Of a DNA stretch of 64,000 nt, positions 18,601-29,300 are shown piece after piece (within the stretch, counting starts at the first letter, position 1; the number at the start of each line of letters is the position of its first letter). A model generated the notes under the pieces. It made no database searches. It was not told the origin of the DNA and saw nothing but the letters and a program-made list of their open reading frames with translations. Source of the DNA: Symbiodinium natans (Eukaryota; Sar; Dinophyceae; Suessiales; Symbiodiniaceae); contig CAJNDS010002190.1 in the NCBI GenBank assembly GCA_905221605.1, positions 1,982,288 through 2,046,287 on the forward strand, in the 5' to 3' direction. The position numbers were made by a program, and so were the translations under genes.

Positions 18601-21600
18601 CATTGGGTTGTTGCAGCGAAGTGAACTTTGGCACAGCTGTCACATAAGAAGCTTGACCCCACCTAAACTCTCAACCACGATTGAGGCCTCTGGAGCCTTG
18701 CCCGCGCGTGCGCTGTGAGAGTCGAAATACACGGGCGTTCCGGAGGTATTTGAACACCGAAGCCCCCCCTCTTTTGGGCCAAGGAAGTTCCACCTGCATC
18801 CAGACTTTTCTCCTGCGGAGGCACGGCGAGAGTTTGGAGATAGTGGCATTTAGCCGTTCGGGGTTTGAGATGCGAGGTGTCGATTCGTTTGTGGAGGCTT
18901 TGGACTTAGACCGGGCCTGCAGCAGATCAGACTGGACGTAGCTTTCCATCCTAAAGCATACGCTCCGCCCCAAGCCGTCAAGAAGTGTACCGACACTGCG
19001 CTGCAGCCTGGTTGAGAAACCGTCACAAATTTCGTAACGTTGTCATAAAGCTTGAATGCGACTTTTCAACAACTTTTCATACCATGTTCAGAACATTTTC
19101 ATAAAGCTGTCTTATGAGTTTGTCAGGGTTCAAGAGGCTCCGCTGGAGCATCGCTCCAGAATAGCTGTTATGTCTTGTTGCTGCGAAGTAAGCAAGACCA
19201 CTGGCTGGTTCTTAGTAGGGAATGAGGGAGGGCCCTATATATACCCTTTTAGGGATGATGTACGGCCCTCAGTCCCTCATTCCCTACTGCTATATCCCCC
19301 CTGGGGAATTTTTTCTTTATTTACAAACCCAAGAGGATGCTAGAAATATTATCTTCATGCATACTCTAAAAGAGACGCTTTCAAAAAGTGTTGTTTTAGC
19401 CTACCCCCAAACTCCAACCCTGAGAAGATCGAAGCCCTTGTGTGTCCTACAGGTGGAACACTGGATGCTGCCGCGGCCTGGCGTCGTCTACTGCTATGTC
19501 CGTGGGTGGCTCAATGACCGGGCGTCCGCGTTGAGTCGTTGAGGGTCGTCCCAATCCCTCGCAAAGAGCCGCTTCTTATGTGGCCTCGTGATGTTACCTA
19601 GCTGCTCTAGCTTGAAGTTGCCCAAAAAACCCAAGGTTTTTGGGCAAGCGCAAACTTGCTTGCACTAGGAAGAAAAAGAAGCTGGGAGTGCTCGAGGCTT
19701 TTAAACCCTGAACAAAGTATGCCTCGAGGAGTGGCGGCGAGACGGGTGGCAAAAAAACACCCTGATGTCCTGATGTCGGGTTCAGAGTTTAGGGGTTTGG
19801 GGTGTAGGGTTCGGGGTTTAGGGTTTAGGGTCTCAGCCGCTGGCAAAGGCGAGAATGGGAAGGGCGAGGTGACGGACGTGTGTTCCTTCTACAACCTGCC
19901 GTCGTCCATCCTAGGCCCGCGATCTCGGGTTCTTGTAACTCTAAGGGAGGTACATGGTCCTGTAGTATGGGCCCTTAAAAGGGTACCCCTTATGCAACCC
20001 TTATAGACCCTACACAAATTAAGGGCCCACACATCAGAACCTTTTCAAGGAGGTTAGGGACCCTATTAAGGGCCCATGAAACTCCCCTCAGCTTAACTCT
20101 AAGGGTAGTTACATGGTCCCTGCATATTGTCCTATACCTTCCTTCAGTGAGCTTATCGTAGTTTTGCTTGAGCTCTTGTCCGCTCACCGAATGTGTCATC
20201 ACAACTTCTGGGCGAGTTAGTTCTCCTCGGCTGCGCCCCAAAATTTTCCACGCCAGGGCACGAGAAGCACACCGTCCTCAAGGCGGCTTACTCCTACTGG
20301 AACGTGGCCACTACTGTGCCCTTGCAGGAGAGAGCGGCTTCATCATCTGCATGTAGCCGCAGGCTTGCATCGTAGTAGGCTCGAGTCAGTGGACCATCTT
20401 TTGAACTTGCCTTACGTGTGGCGACAGGTGCAGTGTACGCTGTGAAAAGCCGCAGGAATATGTTGTTGTTTTGCACTGGTGAACGACCTAATGTATAATA
20501 AAAGCAGAGTGTTTCAGCATCTTTGGGCGGGCTGCCCCTCTGCGCGAGGACCTGATGTATGATGCTTTGATCTTGGCCAAGCAGCAGGCGTTGGAGTCGG
20601 CTCTTGAATTCTTCCTGGTGTCGGTCTCGGTTCAGGGTGCAGAAGGGAAACCCTAAAACCTAGACCCTAAACCATAAACCCTAAACCCTTCGTAGGTATG
20701 GCCAACAAAGAGGCAGGGACGCTGCATATCTCTGGAGGGAGGGGCGTTGGGGGAGCTTTAGAACCTGGCTTACCCTTTCGTTCTGGTCAGCTTGGTTTGA
20801 TGGTTGATGATACCTACGTTGTTTCTGCATACATACTAGTGCAACTGGGAAAATAACCTATGTACTAGCACATAAACCCCCTATAGTTGGTGTCGAGGCT
20901 ACCCTGAGGCCCGCTCGAAGCAGTCTGCAATCTGAACCGCCTGAACTTTGGCCATTGTAGCACCGGACCTTTTCCCCGTAAACGCTTGCGACACGGGTGG
21001 GAAAAAACCCTAAACCCTAAACCCTAAACCCTAAACCCTAAACCCTAAACCCTAAACCCTAAACCCTAAACCCTAAACCCTAAACCCTAAACCCTAAACC
21101 CTAAACTCTAAACCGAAACGGCGGGTCGAGGAATTGGAACAGCTTTCCGAAGCCCATCTTTTCCAGCCCCCCGGTTCGACAAATCTTTGAAGGACTTTGA
21201 TGTGTTCAATGCCTTGGACGTCATGGAAAATGAGAGCTTCCTCAAGGACCTTGTGCCCAGCCCCATAATCCTTAATTAAGGACGAACACTTACATGATAA
21301 AGGGATCCTTAATATGATTTAAGGTATATATATATATATATTCATTCCTTATAATATGATTTGAGGAATATATATATATATATATATCTTAATTAAGGGG
21401 GATAAAGGGCTCTTTGGGTGCCTAATTTGCGTCTGCAAATGCACGGCCGAGCCCTGAGAAAAACGGGGAGCGACCGTGGCACTGGGGACGCCTGAGAAAA
21501 CTGTTGCCCGAGTTCCCTTACACAGGCCCAGAGAGCCGAAGACCCTTTGAATAAAGAATATACCTTAAAAAGGGGACTCGGATGATGATTTAAGGTGTAT

Positions 21601-22358
21601 TGCTTGATTAAGGCATAAAGGGCTCTTTGAGGAGGTTTAGGGCAACGACTATTGCGGAGCCAGTGGGTCCCTAAACCCGAAACCCTAAACCCTAAACCCT
21701 ACCCCCTAAACCCTAAACCCTAAACCCTAAACCCGAAGGCTAGTCGGGTGGGAAATAAAACCCGAAGCCCTAAGCCCTAAACCCGAAACCCGAAACCCTA
21801 AACCTTAAGACCGCCGCTTGAGCAATCGGCTCCGATCCCAGAACCCCTGGGAGGATCCAGAAAGTAGAGCCCCCCCAAAGATGACCCTACACTACTATTG
21901 TTCCATTCTTAGGAACCCTTGAGGGGATCTGCCTGTTGGATCCTCCCAGGGCCGTGATTCGCAGCTACGACCATGGATTGGGAAAGTCAAGTCCACTTCG
22001 CGTTCTAACTCTTCAAGCTTGAGACGGGTAATTACGAACAGCGGTATAGAATGCCCCTGTGCTGACAGAAGCAACCGGAGAGTTTGATAGTTAGGTGAGG
22101 AGTCGCTCGCAGCCTACAGGAGCTCAAATTCGGCATCGGTGATGGCTACTTGTGTCTTGAATACACATGGCCTGATATGTGGAACCGGGACGGTAACGCC
22201 CTAAATCCCCCACGACCCTCACCCATTCAGTTCCCCAAGATCCGTGAAGCCCGATTCTGATAGGTTGTCTTGGTCCTTCCTGGCCGAGGCAGTACTATCT
22301 CTACAACTGGAAATGCCCGAAGATCGATCCGGGCAATATGGGCTTAGTGCTGCTCTAA
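12626..22358 (+). CDS. NMT: N-myristoyltransferase, tandem copy 1 (about 24 exons)
   Basis: Glycylpeptide N-tetradecanoyltransferase, which moves myristate from myristoyl-CoA to N-terminal glycine. Exons (approximate): 12626-12670, 13438-13527, 14401-14480, 14962-15050, 15214-15279, 15389-15470, 15727-15790, 15950-16006, 16199-16281, 16351-16425, 16511-16551, 16636-16680, 17065-17161, 17531-17620, 17798-17900, 18200-18293, 18784-18840, 19453-19510, 19843-19916, 20256-20329, 20540-20615, 21190-21249, 22119-22160, 22287-22358. The N-terminus is acidic, then Lys-rich (KKKK), as in other NMTs. Catalytic-domain landmarks in order are [41 protein letters not shown], signature EINFLCVHK then [75 protein letters not shown], signature [16 protein letters not shown] and terminal GLVLL, whose carboxylate is the catalytic base in this family. 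All segments are open, so the gene looks intact. It is unusual in lacking the intron between WQAV and YTAGVV that copies 2 and 3 have. Confidence 0.9.
12669..12765 (-). repeat. Degenerate telomeric array (TTTAGGG)n
   Basis: Starts at the end of NMT copy 1 exon 1 and mixes TTTAGGG with TTAGGGG, TTTCGGG and TTTACGG variants. Confidence 0.85.
12768..12860. mobile_element. ME-G palindromic element
   Basis: Left arm CAGGGACCCCGAAAGTAGAG; interior ATAGTAGGATTCCCTTGAAA; right arm CTGGTTTCGGAAACTCCCAT. Related copies lie at 28645-28730, 31140-31228 and 38325-38445. The inverted repeat is weaker than in the other families. Confidence 0.55.
13205..13352. mobile_element. ME-A element in NMT copy 1 intron 1
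   Basis: TTTCATGGTGCTTAGTAACG at the left and GGGTTACTAAATACCATGAA at the right, with CTGTACTTATAACCCAATTA inside. Its right end runs straight into a CCCTAAA array (13353-13408). Confidence 0.85.
13682..13795. mobile_element. ME-B element in NMT copy 1 intron 2
   Basis: A well-kept copy: GACCCAAAGAGCCCAATACC at the left and AGTATTGGGCTCTTTGGGTC at the right, with CAGGATCCCTT in the centre. Confidence 0.92.
14515..14632. mobile_element. ME-A element in NMT copy 1 intron 3
   Basis: ACTTGGAGGTTCATGGTGCT at the left and AAGTGCCACGAACCTCCAAG at the right. Confidence 0.85.
14710..14780 (-). repeat. Telomeric array (TTTAGGG)n in NMT copy 1 intron 3
   Basis: About ten perfect TTTAGGG units within the intron before exon 4. 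Confidence 0.95.
14880..14952. mobile_element. ME-C element, left end missing
   Basis: Keeps GGGATTATAGTAGGGGGGTA and TACGGGGGTACATCCCAAAA. It ends about 10 bp before NMT copy 1 exon 4. Copies 2 and 3 have an ME-B at the equivalent place. Confidence 0.75.
15599..15706. mobile_element. ME-B element in NMT copy 1 intron 6
   Basis: ACCCAAAGAGCCCAATACCC at the left and GGGGTATGGGGCTCTCAGGG at the right. It ends about 20 bp before exon 7. Confidence 0.9.
16741..16851. mobile_element. ME-B element in NMT copy 1 intron 12
   Basis: CACCCAGAGAGCCTAATACC at the left and GTTGGGCTCTTTGGCACCC at the right. Confidence 0.85.
17946..18198. mobile_element. Two adjacent ME-B elements ending at NMT copy 1 exon 16
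   Basis: The first (17946-18058) runs from GCCCAAAGACCCCAATACCA to TATTGGGCTCTCTGGGG. The second (about 18060-18198) is a less regular copy whose right end GGGCTGGACCCTCTGGGCAG supplies the AG directly before exon 16 (GTGCCGGAAAG). The element therefore appears to form the splice acceptor. Confidence 0.75.
18306..18398. mobile_element. ME-A element, left part
   Basis: ACTTGGAGGATGGTATTTAT, then ACTGTACTTATAACCCACTC and CCCTAACATGGTTATAATTC. The right terminal repeat is missing. It starts about 15 bp after exon 16. Confidence 0.7.
19206..19300. mobile_element. ME-F palindromic element (family description)
   Basis: GGCTGGTTCTTAGTAGGGAA, ATGAGGGAGGGCC, then CCCTTTTAGGGAT and GGCCCTCAGTCCCTCATTCC, CTACT. 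The two arms are complementary. Copies are at 37949-38043 and 47708-47792. Confidence 0.85.
19925..20125. repeat. Inverted-repeat unit with AAGGGCCCA motifs
   Basis: ACTCTAAGGGAGGTACATGG and TACCCTTATAGACCC-like arms plus TTAAGGGCCCATGAAACTCC and ACTCTAAGGGTAGTTACATG. It looks like two copies of another short element; the family is unassigned. Confidence 0.45.
21003..21115 (+). repeat. Telomeric array (CCCTAAA)n in NMT copy 1 intron 21
   Basis: About 16 units, nearly perfect, ending 75 bp before the exon that encodes [13 protein letters not shown]. Confidence 0.95.
21255..21419. mobile_element. ME-B element enlarged by (TA)n tracts
   Basis: GTGCCCAGCCCCATAATCC starts 5-6 bp after exon 22. 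The interior ATATTCC arms have grown into (TA)n runs at about 21329-21342 and 21367-21388. The right end is GGGGGATAAAGGGCTCTTTG. Confidence 0.8.
21528..21633. mobile_element. ME-B element in NMT copy 1 intron 22
   Basis: GGCCCAGAGAGCCGAAGACC at the left and AAGGCATAAAGGGCTCTTTG at the right. Second ME-B in the same intron. Confidence 0.85.
21668..21805 (+). repeat. Degenerate telomeric array (CCCTAAA/CCCGAAA)n
   Basis: Mixed CCCTAAA, CCCGAAA and CCCGAAG units with a 25-bp interruption. In the intron before the KFGIGDG exon of NMT copy 1. Confidence 0.88.
21838..21950. mobile_element. ME-D element in NMT copy 1 intron 22
   Basis: CCCCTGGGAGGATCCAGAAA at the left and TGTTGGATCCTCCCAGGG at the right, with ACCCTACACTACTAT inside. 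Confidence 0.88.
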
Positions 22359-22423
22359 AGCGGCATGGTGAGAGCAGCGCCCCACTATAGCTTGGCAAAT
22401 GAGCAAGCTGTTTCTTCACTTCC

Positions 22424-22532
22424 CAGAGACTCCAACATCCCCTAATTAAGGAATATACCTTAAATCATATTAGGGATCCTACTATAACTTAAGGTATATT
22501 CTTTAATTAAGGGATATTGGAGTCTTTGGGTT
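22424..22532. mobile_element. ME-B element just after NMT copy 1
   Basis: CCCAGAGACTCCAACATCCC at the left and GGGATATTGGAGTCTTTGGG at the right, with the AGGGATCC centre. It begins 66 bp after the stop, probably in the 3' UTR. Confidence 0.92.
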
Positions 22533-22680
22533 GATCCCTGCTTGCGGGGGGAGCGTGTCGGCCGCTGAGTCGGCCTCTGCGTTGTGCAGTGCGTGAATCT
22601 TTTGGACTCGTGCATGGCAGTAAGGAGGAGCCTGAGATCTTAAGTAGGGTTAAGGGGAGACCTCATGACCCATTCTTAGT

Positions 22681-22800
22681 CCTAACCCTAAACCCTAAAC
22701 CCTAAACCCTAAACCCTAGACCCTAGACCCTAAACCCTAAACCCTAAACCCTAAACCCTAAACCCTAAACCCTAAACCCTCAACCCTAAACCCTAAACCC
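22681..22800 (+). repeat. Telomeric array (CCCTAAA)n in intergenic spacer
   Basis: About 17 units with a few CCCTAGA/CCCTCAA variants. An opposite array follows at 22920-23030. Confidence 0.95.
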
Positions 22801-22919
22801 TGCAGTGTTCCTCTTCGAAACCCTCAAATCGGACCGGATGACGCGGGCCATGCTACCTCTCATGAGAGCGACCGGCCCTCAGTCCCAACAAGCCTCGGGC
22901 TGAACTCCCATAATTCCTA

Positions 22920-23030
22920 TGGTTTAGGGTTTAGGGTTGAGGGTTGAGGGTTGAGGGTTTAGGGTTTAGGGTTTAGGGTTTAGGGTTGAGGGGAGGGGTT
23001 AGGGTTGAGGGTTCAGGGTTTAGGGTTTAG
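22920..23030 (-). repeat. Telomeric array (TTTAGGG)n, opposite orientation
   Basis: TTTAGGG and TTGAGGG units. With 22681-22800 it forms a large inverted pair flanking a 120-bp gap. Confidence 0.93.
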
Positions 23031-23320
23031 ACGTGTGGGGGCGGTCGAAACAAGTGCCTATTGTGTCCATTGTGTCCTGGGTGTCTCAAGCATTGTCTGC
23101 AAAGGATGGGACTTTCTGGACCAACTGATGTCCCTTTTGGGGCATGAGAGGTCCCTGCAATGCCCTGGGGACCAAATGAGCCCTAAAAGGGTCTTATGGT
23201 TCATATACCTCAAGACAAATTGTCGTAGCATAGGGTATGTGACCCTAACTTATAGGGTTCATGGTATCTGACCTTCGAGCCAGCAACCGCACGCCTCACC
23301 TCTGTCTCTGACTCCGCTCC

Positions 23321-23323
23321 AAG
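23321..23323 (+). promoter_or_regulatory. Candidate trans-splice acceptor before NMT copy 2
   Basis: Pyrimidine-rich TCTGTCTCTGACTCCGCTCC precedes an AAG two bases before the ATG at 23326. This is inference by analogy with dinoflagellate spliced-leader addition. Confidence 0.25.
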
Positions 23324-23325
23324 CC

Positions 23326-26300
23326 ATGGCTGAAAGTGGGAAGAGCGCGAGCAAGGACACGGGCACTTGAGTGTGCTCCTGTAGTCAGCGTCTCTTATTG
23401 TTCTGGTCCCAATACCCCAAGTATAGAGAAGTGACCATGTCACGTTAGCCAGCCTCAAGACCTTGAAGCCCGGAGAGACAGGATGCCCCCCCCCCCCCAA
23501 CAGTCCACGGCCGGTGGCGAGAGTTTGGGGGACAATGGGCTTCTACGTTGAGTTTCAACCCAAACCCAAAAAGCATCCTCGACACCAGGAGCCCGAGGTT
23601 GAGGAGGAGGAGGAGGCCGAAGTGGAAGGCGAAGGAGGCAACAACGAGGCTCGGAGTGGCGCAGAAATCGGAACCACCCCCTAGATCCACGGTTTTTCCA
23701 TGGGTTTGAGTAGTGCAGGAGTGCAGAAGGACACAACATCTTCCCAGCAGTTCTGGCGGCACGATGGGTGTTGTGGGTGCGGAGGACTAGGTTGAGGTGG
23801 CTTGCACGGCCCTCGCCTAGGTGCGCTGGCTTGCGCGTGGAACTCGCGTACCCTGAACCCTAAACCCTACAAACCCAAAACCCTAAACCCTAAACCCTAA
23901 AGGCCCTAAATCCTAAAAACTAAACACTAACACCCAATCAAGGCTTCTGCGGCCGTTCTAGAGTTCCTCTGCGTGGTGTCGAGGCGTTCCCCACTGCTTT
24001 TCCCGCCTCGTGTGCCTCCTTGCAGGGAAGTTCAAAGCCATGAAACCGTACTACAAATAAGGTTAGGGTTTAGGGTTTAGGGTTTAGGGTTTAGGGTTTA
24101 GGGTTTAGGGTTTAGGGTTTAGGGTTTAGGGTTTAGGGTTCCCGGCCTCAGCCCAGGGGTTCAAAGGGTTTAGGGTTTACGGTTTAGGGTTTATGTGTTT
24201 TCCGGCAACGCCCTCAGTCCGGCTGCCAAAAGGGTGTAGGGTGTAGGGTTTAGGGTTTAGGGTGTAGGGTTTAGGGTGTAGGGTTTAGGGTTTAGGGTTT
24301 AGGGTATGAAATACCTGGCAACACCCTATCAACACCGATAAGAATCCAAAAAAGCCCAGTAAACCTCATTAAAACACCTGCTCGCCTGCCAGCTGCTAAA
24401 ACCCTAGTAGCTCCCTAGTAAAAACCTATTAAAACTTTCCAATTAAACCTTGTCAAAACCTTTTAAACACCCTATTAAACCCTATTCTTGTCAAAGCCCT
24501 CGTAAAACCTTCTCAAAAACAAACCCTGCTTGGTCGCTTTTGGCCCCTTGAACCCTATTTTGTGGGCGCCTTTCTTGGAATGGTCCTGGCGGCCTTGGGC
24601 GTGGTCTTGGAGTGCGCTTTACTGGTGGGGTGCTATTTTGGAGCTCTCTTGAAAGCCCTAAACCCTAAACCCTAAACCCTAAACCCTAAACCCTAAACCC
24701 TAAACCCTAAACCCTAAACCCTAAACCCTAAACCCTAAACCCTAAACCCAAAGCCCTAAACCCAAAGCCCTAAACCCTAAATAAGGGAGGCTCGTACTTC
24801 TAAGCCTCTCAATCCACTTTCTCGGACAAGGCGGGGGATGGAAAGAAGAAGAAGAAGAGCCTTGGCGTGGTGAGCTGTCTCTTCACAGCAGGTTGGGGAG
24901 GCTTCTGTAGGGCAGACGGGTTGAGAACAAGGTCGCTTGGCGCAATTTTCGGATCGTTCTGCCCCTGTTTAACTCAGTGGACGAGGGATCCCGTAGCCCG
25001 AAGACAACTGGAAGCTTGGCGTTGGCTTTGCCATACCCGTACCTTCCCTGACCAGCACCTTGTCTGCTGCCCTTTTGCGAGGGCACGCTCGCCAGTTGAG
25101 AGTTCAGAGTTGACTCTTGAATTCGGATTCTCGAGCTTCATGATGGCTGAGTTGACCATAGCCCCAGCAGCTTTAAAACTTTGCCTCAGCTATGGAGCTC
25201 ATCACAAGAGTGGTGGATCGATGTAGTTCCGTGCTTTCGGTTCTAGGCTCCCTTCACCTGATACCCAAAGACTCCAATATCCCTTAATTAAAGAATATAC
25301 CATAAAATATAGTAGGATCCCTAATATGATTTAAGGTATATTCCTTAATTAAGGGATATTGGAAGCTCTGGGTATGCAAGGAAAAAGGGCGTCAAAAAAG
25401 AGGGCGGCTACCCGAGCGCAGAGGCAAACGACGGCGAGGCCTCCAATCTCTTGAGGTTGTGAACTCCCCCCCAGCAATCCTTGAGATTCATCGGACGACT
25501 CGCTAAGGTGTAAAGATGTCCTGATATATATATATATATATATCTCGATATACATGTGTCTACACACAGACACACACACACACAGAGAATCTAGGCACCT
25601 AATTCGAAGGAACAATAAACACACAGAAAATGCAATCCTTCCAGGTCTACCCTTTTGACCGCACAGCGCACTGCTTTGCGTCGCTTGGATACTGCATACC
25701 GTATGCATGGATGCAATTGCATTGCATCTCGCAGGCGTGTTTACCACTTCCGTTGCGCTGACTTGAACCCCATGGGCTGAAGCAGTTCTGGGCCTTTTTT
25801 CGTTTTTTTTATTACACGGGGAGGAGGGGGGCGACCATAAGCTCATACAGCATAGACATGACCAAGTACAGTAAACACCAGCATCTGCCATGAACACACA
25901 TATTTTCGGCACCTGAATTCGAAGGAAGCTACTTCTAGAAGCTACCCAAAAAAACATGTCCATATTCGGGATCCCTTTGTAAGTTTAGGGTATGCTCCTT
26001 CATACCCAAAGGCCCCAATTCCCCTTCATTAAGAATATTCCTCAAATCATATTCAGGAGCCCTTTTGTGGTTTAAGGTATATTCCTTAATTAAGGGGTAT
26101 TGGACTCTTTGGGTTAAGGAGTATCTGGGGTGTAAGAAAGTGAGAGGAGCCGGAGCCGTCCACCGACTCCCAGACCCAGCTCTTGCAGATGCTCCGGAAG
26201 CGGGGTCCTTGTGAGGCCCCGGGTTTGGGGTTTAGGGTTTGGGGTTTGGGGTTTGGGGTTTAGGGTTTAGGGTTTAGGGTTTAGGGTTTAGGGTTTAGGG

Positions 26301-29300
26301 TTTAGGGTTTCGGGTTGTCACCAAGTCCCAGTTGCAAAGGGTTTCGGGTTGTTCCCTCTGCCTTTGGGGCGTTCGTTCTAGCCACGCGGTCTTGTGAACT
26401 CCTCAAAGCCGCCCAAAGAAATGCTGGCGCAGAGCCTAGGGCTTTTCGACGGGCCCCGCCTTAATTTTCTGGGGAGTTGTTGACCAAACTCTGTGCCGGA
26501 GGCTGCAAAACCCTCAGCTTTGGGCACAAGTGCCAAGTTGAGTGCACCATTCACTCGTTCAATTGTGTTCGAGCTTACCCAAGACCAAACAGAGGCCTTA
26601 AGGCAGCCTAGGGTTTAGGGTTTAGGGTTTAGGGTTTAGGGTTACACTGATGTGAAGGAAGGTGCGGCATGAGTGAGAGCCTTTTGTAATAAGGCATGCC
26701 GTGTTGATTTTGGAAGGTAGCATCTGCTTTGAGCCGTAGGGATGTTGTAGGGCTGCACATAGCACATTTTCAGTGAACATTGCAAGAGCACTTTTTGCCT
26801 CTCAGCCTTAAGTTCGAAGCTTCCAGTTTCTTGGAGGATTTTCTTCGTAGCCGCGAACTGCTGAAGCCAGCCCCTTTTCCTCCGCAAGCGTTTTGGGAGG
26901 AGTCACGTCGCCATTCGGCGCGCGAACATGCGTTCTGGGATACCCAGCCTGTTCCGTCCATGAGTGCCGAGTGCCCTGGAAGCAGAACCGCTGCTTTGCC
27001 CCTCGAGCCCCATCCCATGCCAACCCTTTGCAGTTTCGGTGTAACTAGTGGTATCGTTCTAGTTGCCTGTAGTTGTGGTTCGTGCGTTCATGAAGTCGCT
27101 TGCTCCAGCATGGTTTCTTTCTTCAGTTCCTCCCTCGTGTCGAGGAGCTGCCACTGTAGATGCGACTTGAAGGCTGTATGGTCCTGCAGCAAGTATGACA
27201 TAGTATCCAGTCTGTTTGACTTCGGGTGCTGTCAAAGATGTGTGAATATTTGGAACATCTGATGGGATCATGTATGTGTGCATGAGCAAGAAGCCCTGTT
27301 TATGTTCACTTCATTGAAGTTCCTTCCCAGAAATCAGAAGGGCAGTCCCGTGGAGACAGATCCGACAAAGACGGACGCGAGGTACGACCAGGATACTGGA
27401 CCACTCGATGTCGTGAAGACCCCGGATGATGTGCGTGCAGCCCTTTGGACTGCATTTAGGGTTTAGGGTTTAGGGTTGAGTCTTCTTCTGTTCTCAGCTC
27501 TGGCATGAGATCACGTAGAAAGGATCGCTTTGCTTTGTGGATCCCATCCATGTGCACCTGCAGATGCAAAAAAACCCTTTTGTCACATGCAGACGCCCCG
27601 CTTTAGAGCCAGATGAGCTGGGACCTGAGGATCCTTATCCTCTACCGGCCCAGTTTGAGTGGTGCACATGCGACGCGTCTGCCCTTAGGCAATCGATGTC
27701 CATTCCTTGCAGCGTCACGGTTGTTTTCAGTCATGTGATCATGGTGCTCTCGAAGCAAAGGTAGTCCTTAATGACGACTATTTGCTTAAGAACCCGCCCC
27801 AAAATGAAACATACTCTTCCTTGTCGGCTTTTTGGGGGTTCTTAAGCAATAGTGGATAAAGAGCTTCCGCCCCAACCACGGCTCAGTTCCACTGGTGCTC
27901 GTCGCAGATTGTGCCCCTTCTTTCCTTGCATCTTTGAGCACAAAAGGAACCCAGAAAGCCCTCTACCTTGCATCGCACTAAGGATCCCCATCATAATTTT
28001 AAGGGTATGTTCCTTGATTGTGGGGTATTGGGCCCTCTGCGAAGCGAGAGGTGATGTGGATTCGGACACGGAGATCCTAGAGGTGTACACGCTTTTGACG
28101 GAGAACTACGTCGAAGACGACGCGCCTGTGATGGTTTGATTGTGGACGGTTGCCTTGGGACGAATGTCTGTGCGGTTTGCAGCTTCTGAGGACAGCATGT
28201 TTCGCTTTGACTACTCCACGGAGTTTTTGCGATGGGCGCTGAAGCCACCAGAGTACTTGAGGACACGATCCGGGGGGGTGCCGCCATGCACAAGCTGTGC
28301 AACTATAATTTTGATATGTGGAGGTGACGCAGAACCCATGTAGCACATTGCATACAACATATATAGAAGGTGGTACATATTCATATATATATATATATAT
28401 ACACATGCAGATATGCCGTTTCTAATGATGGCTTCCGTCGGCAGGCACACGGTCCGTCTTGCATATCGTCAAGAACCTTGAGAGAGCGGTCAGGGTTTCG
28501 TAGACAACCCTGTGCTCCCCTACGCAGGCAATGCCATTCGGCAATGCCCCCGTGTTGCAGGAATTGGCACTTGGGCGTTCGTGTCAAAGGTGGTGGCAAG
28601 CGACTTTGATTTGAATGGCACACAAACGTAGATAAGGGCAGATCGTCCAGGGACCCCTAATGCAGATCCCAAATAGTAGGATTCCCTTCCCAATAAGGCA
28701 CCCCTGACTTGGGAAACCCCCCATGTGCTCCAGGCTTGTTGGCTTCATTACCGGGATCCCCGCGAACATCCAGGCAGGCTGTGCGGGTTTATGGTATGTC
28801 CTCCCCGGCCTTGATCAGTTCAAGGGACTAAGGGGACCCTGATAAGGGACCTTAGGGGTTATTTGGGGGGCTATTGTGGGGCTACTTAGGTATATAGGGA
28901 CTACATAAGGCCTACATAGCGGTCCCTCCCTTTTCCCCTCAATGAGCTCAGTGAGTTGCCAGCCGGGTTTTGGACTTGCAAGCAGTCTTGTGTTGGTGTG
29001 CCGGTCTACAGGACGATTGGTGAGGTGTTGCAAGCTTGTCACTTCGGCAGTCGGCAGAGCATGCGGGCGAGCAGGTCTTCGACAAAGTGGTCCAGATGGC
29101 TGAAATCAACTTCCTGTGCGTTCACAAGAAGTTGCGCTCCAAAAGATTGGCTCCCGTCCTCATCAAGGCGCGCGAAGGGGTAAGATCTGGGTTGAAAAAG
29201 AGGCCCTTTTGCAGCGTTTGCTGTGGCCTCTGCCAGGAGATCACTCGCCGCGTGAATCGTGAGAACGTGTGGCAAGCTGTGTCTGGTCTGCACCATGAGG

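Larger units (their letters stand above)
22359..23325. other. Spacer between NMT copies 1 and 2
   Basis: About 0.97 kb. Contains an ME-B (22424-22532), telomeric arrays in opposite orientations (CCCTAAA 22681-22800, TTTAGGG 22920-23030) and an irregular inverted repeat near 23110-23270. No other gene is seen. The next spacer (34107-35084) is of similar length. Confidence 0.7.

Noticed and set aside
25349-25963. 204-residue open frame on the - strand
   Set aside because: Covers an NMT exon, an ME-B end and TA/CA microsatellites; no family resemblance.
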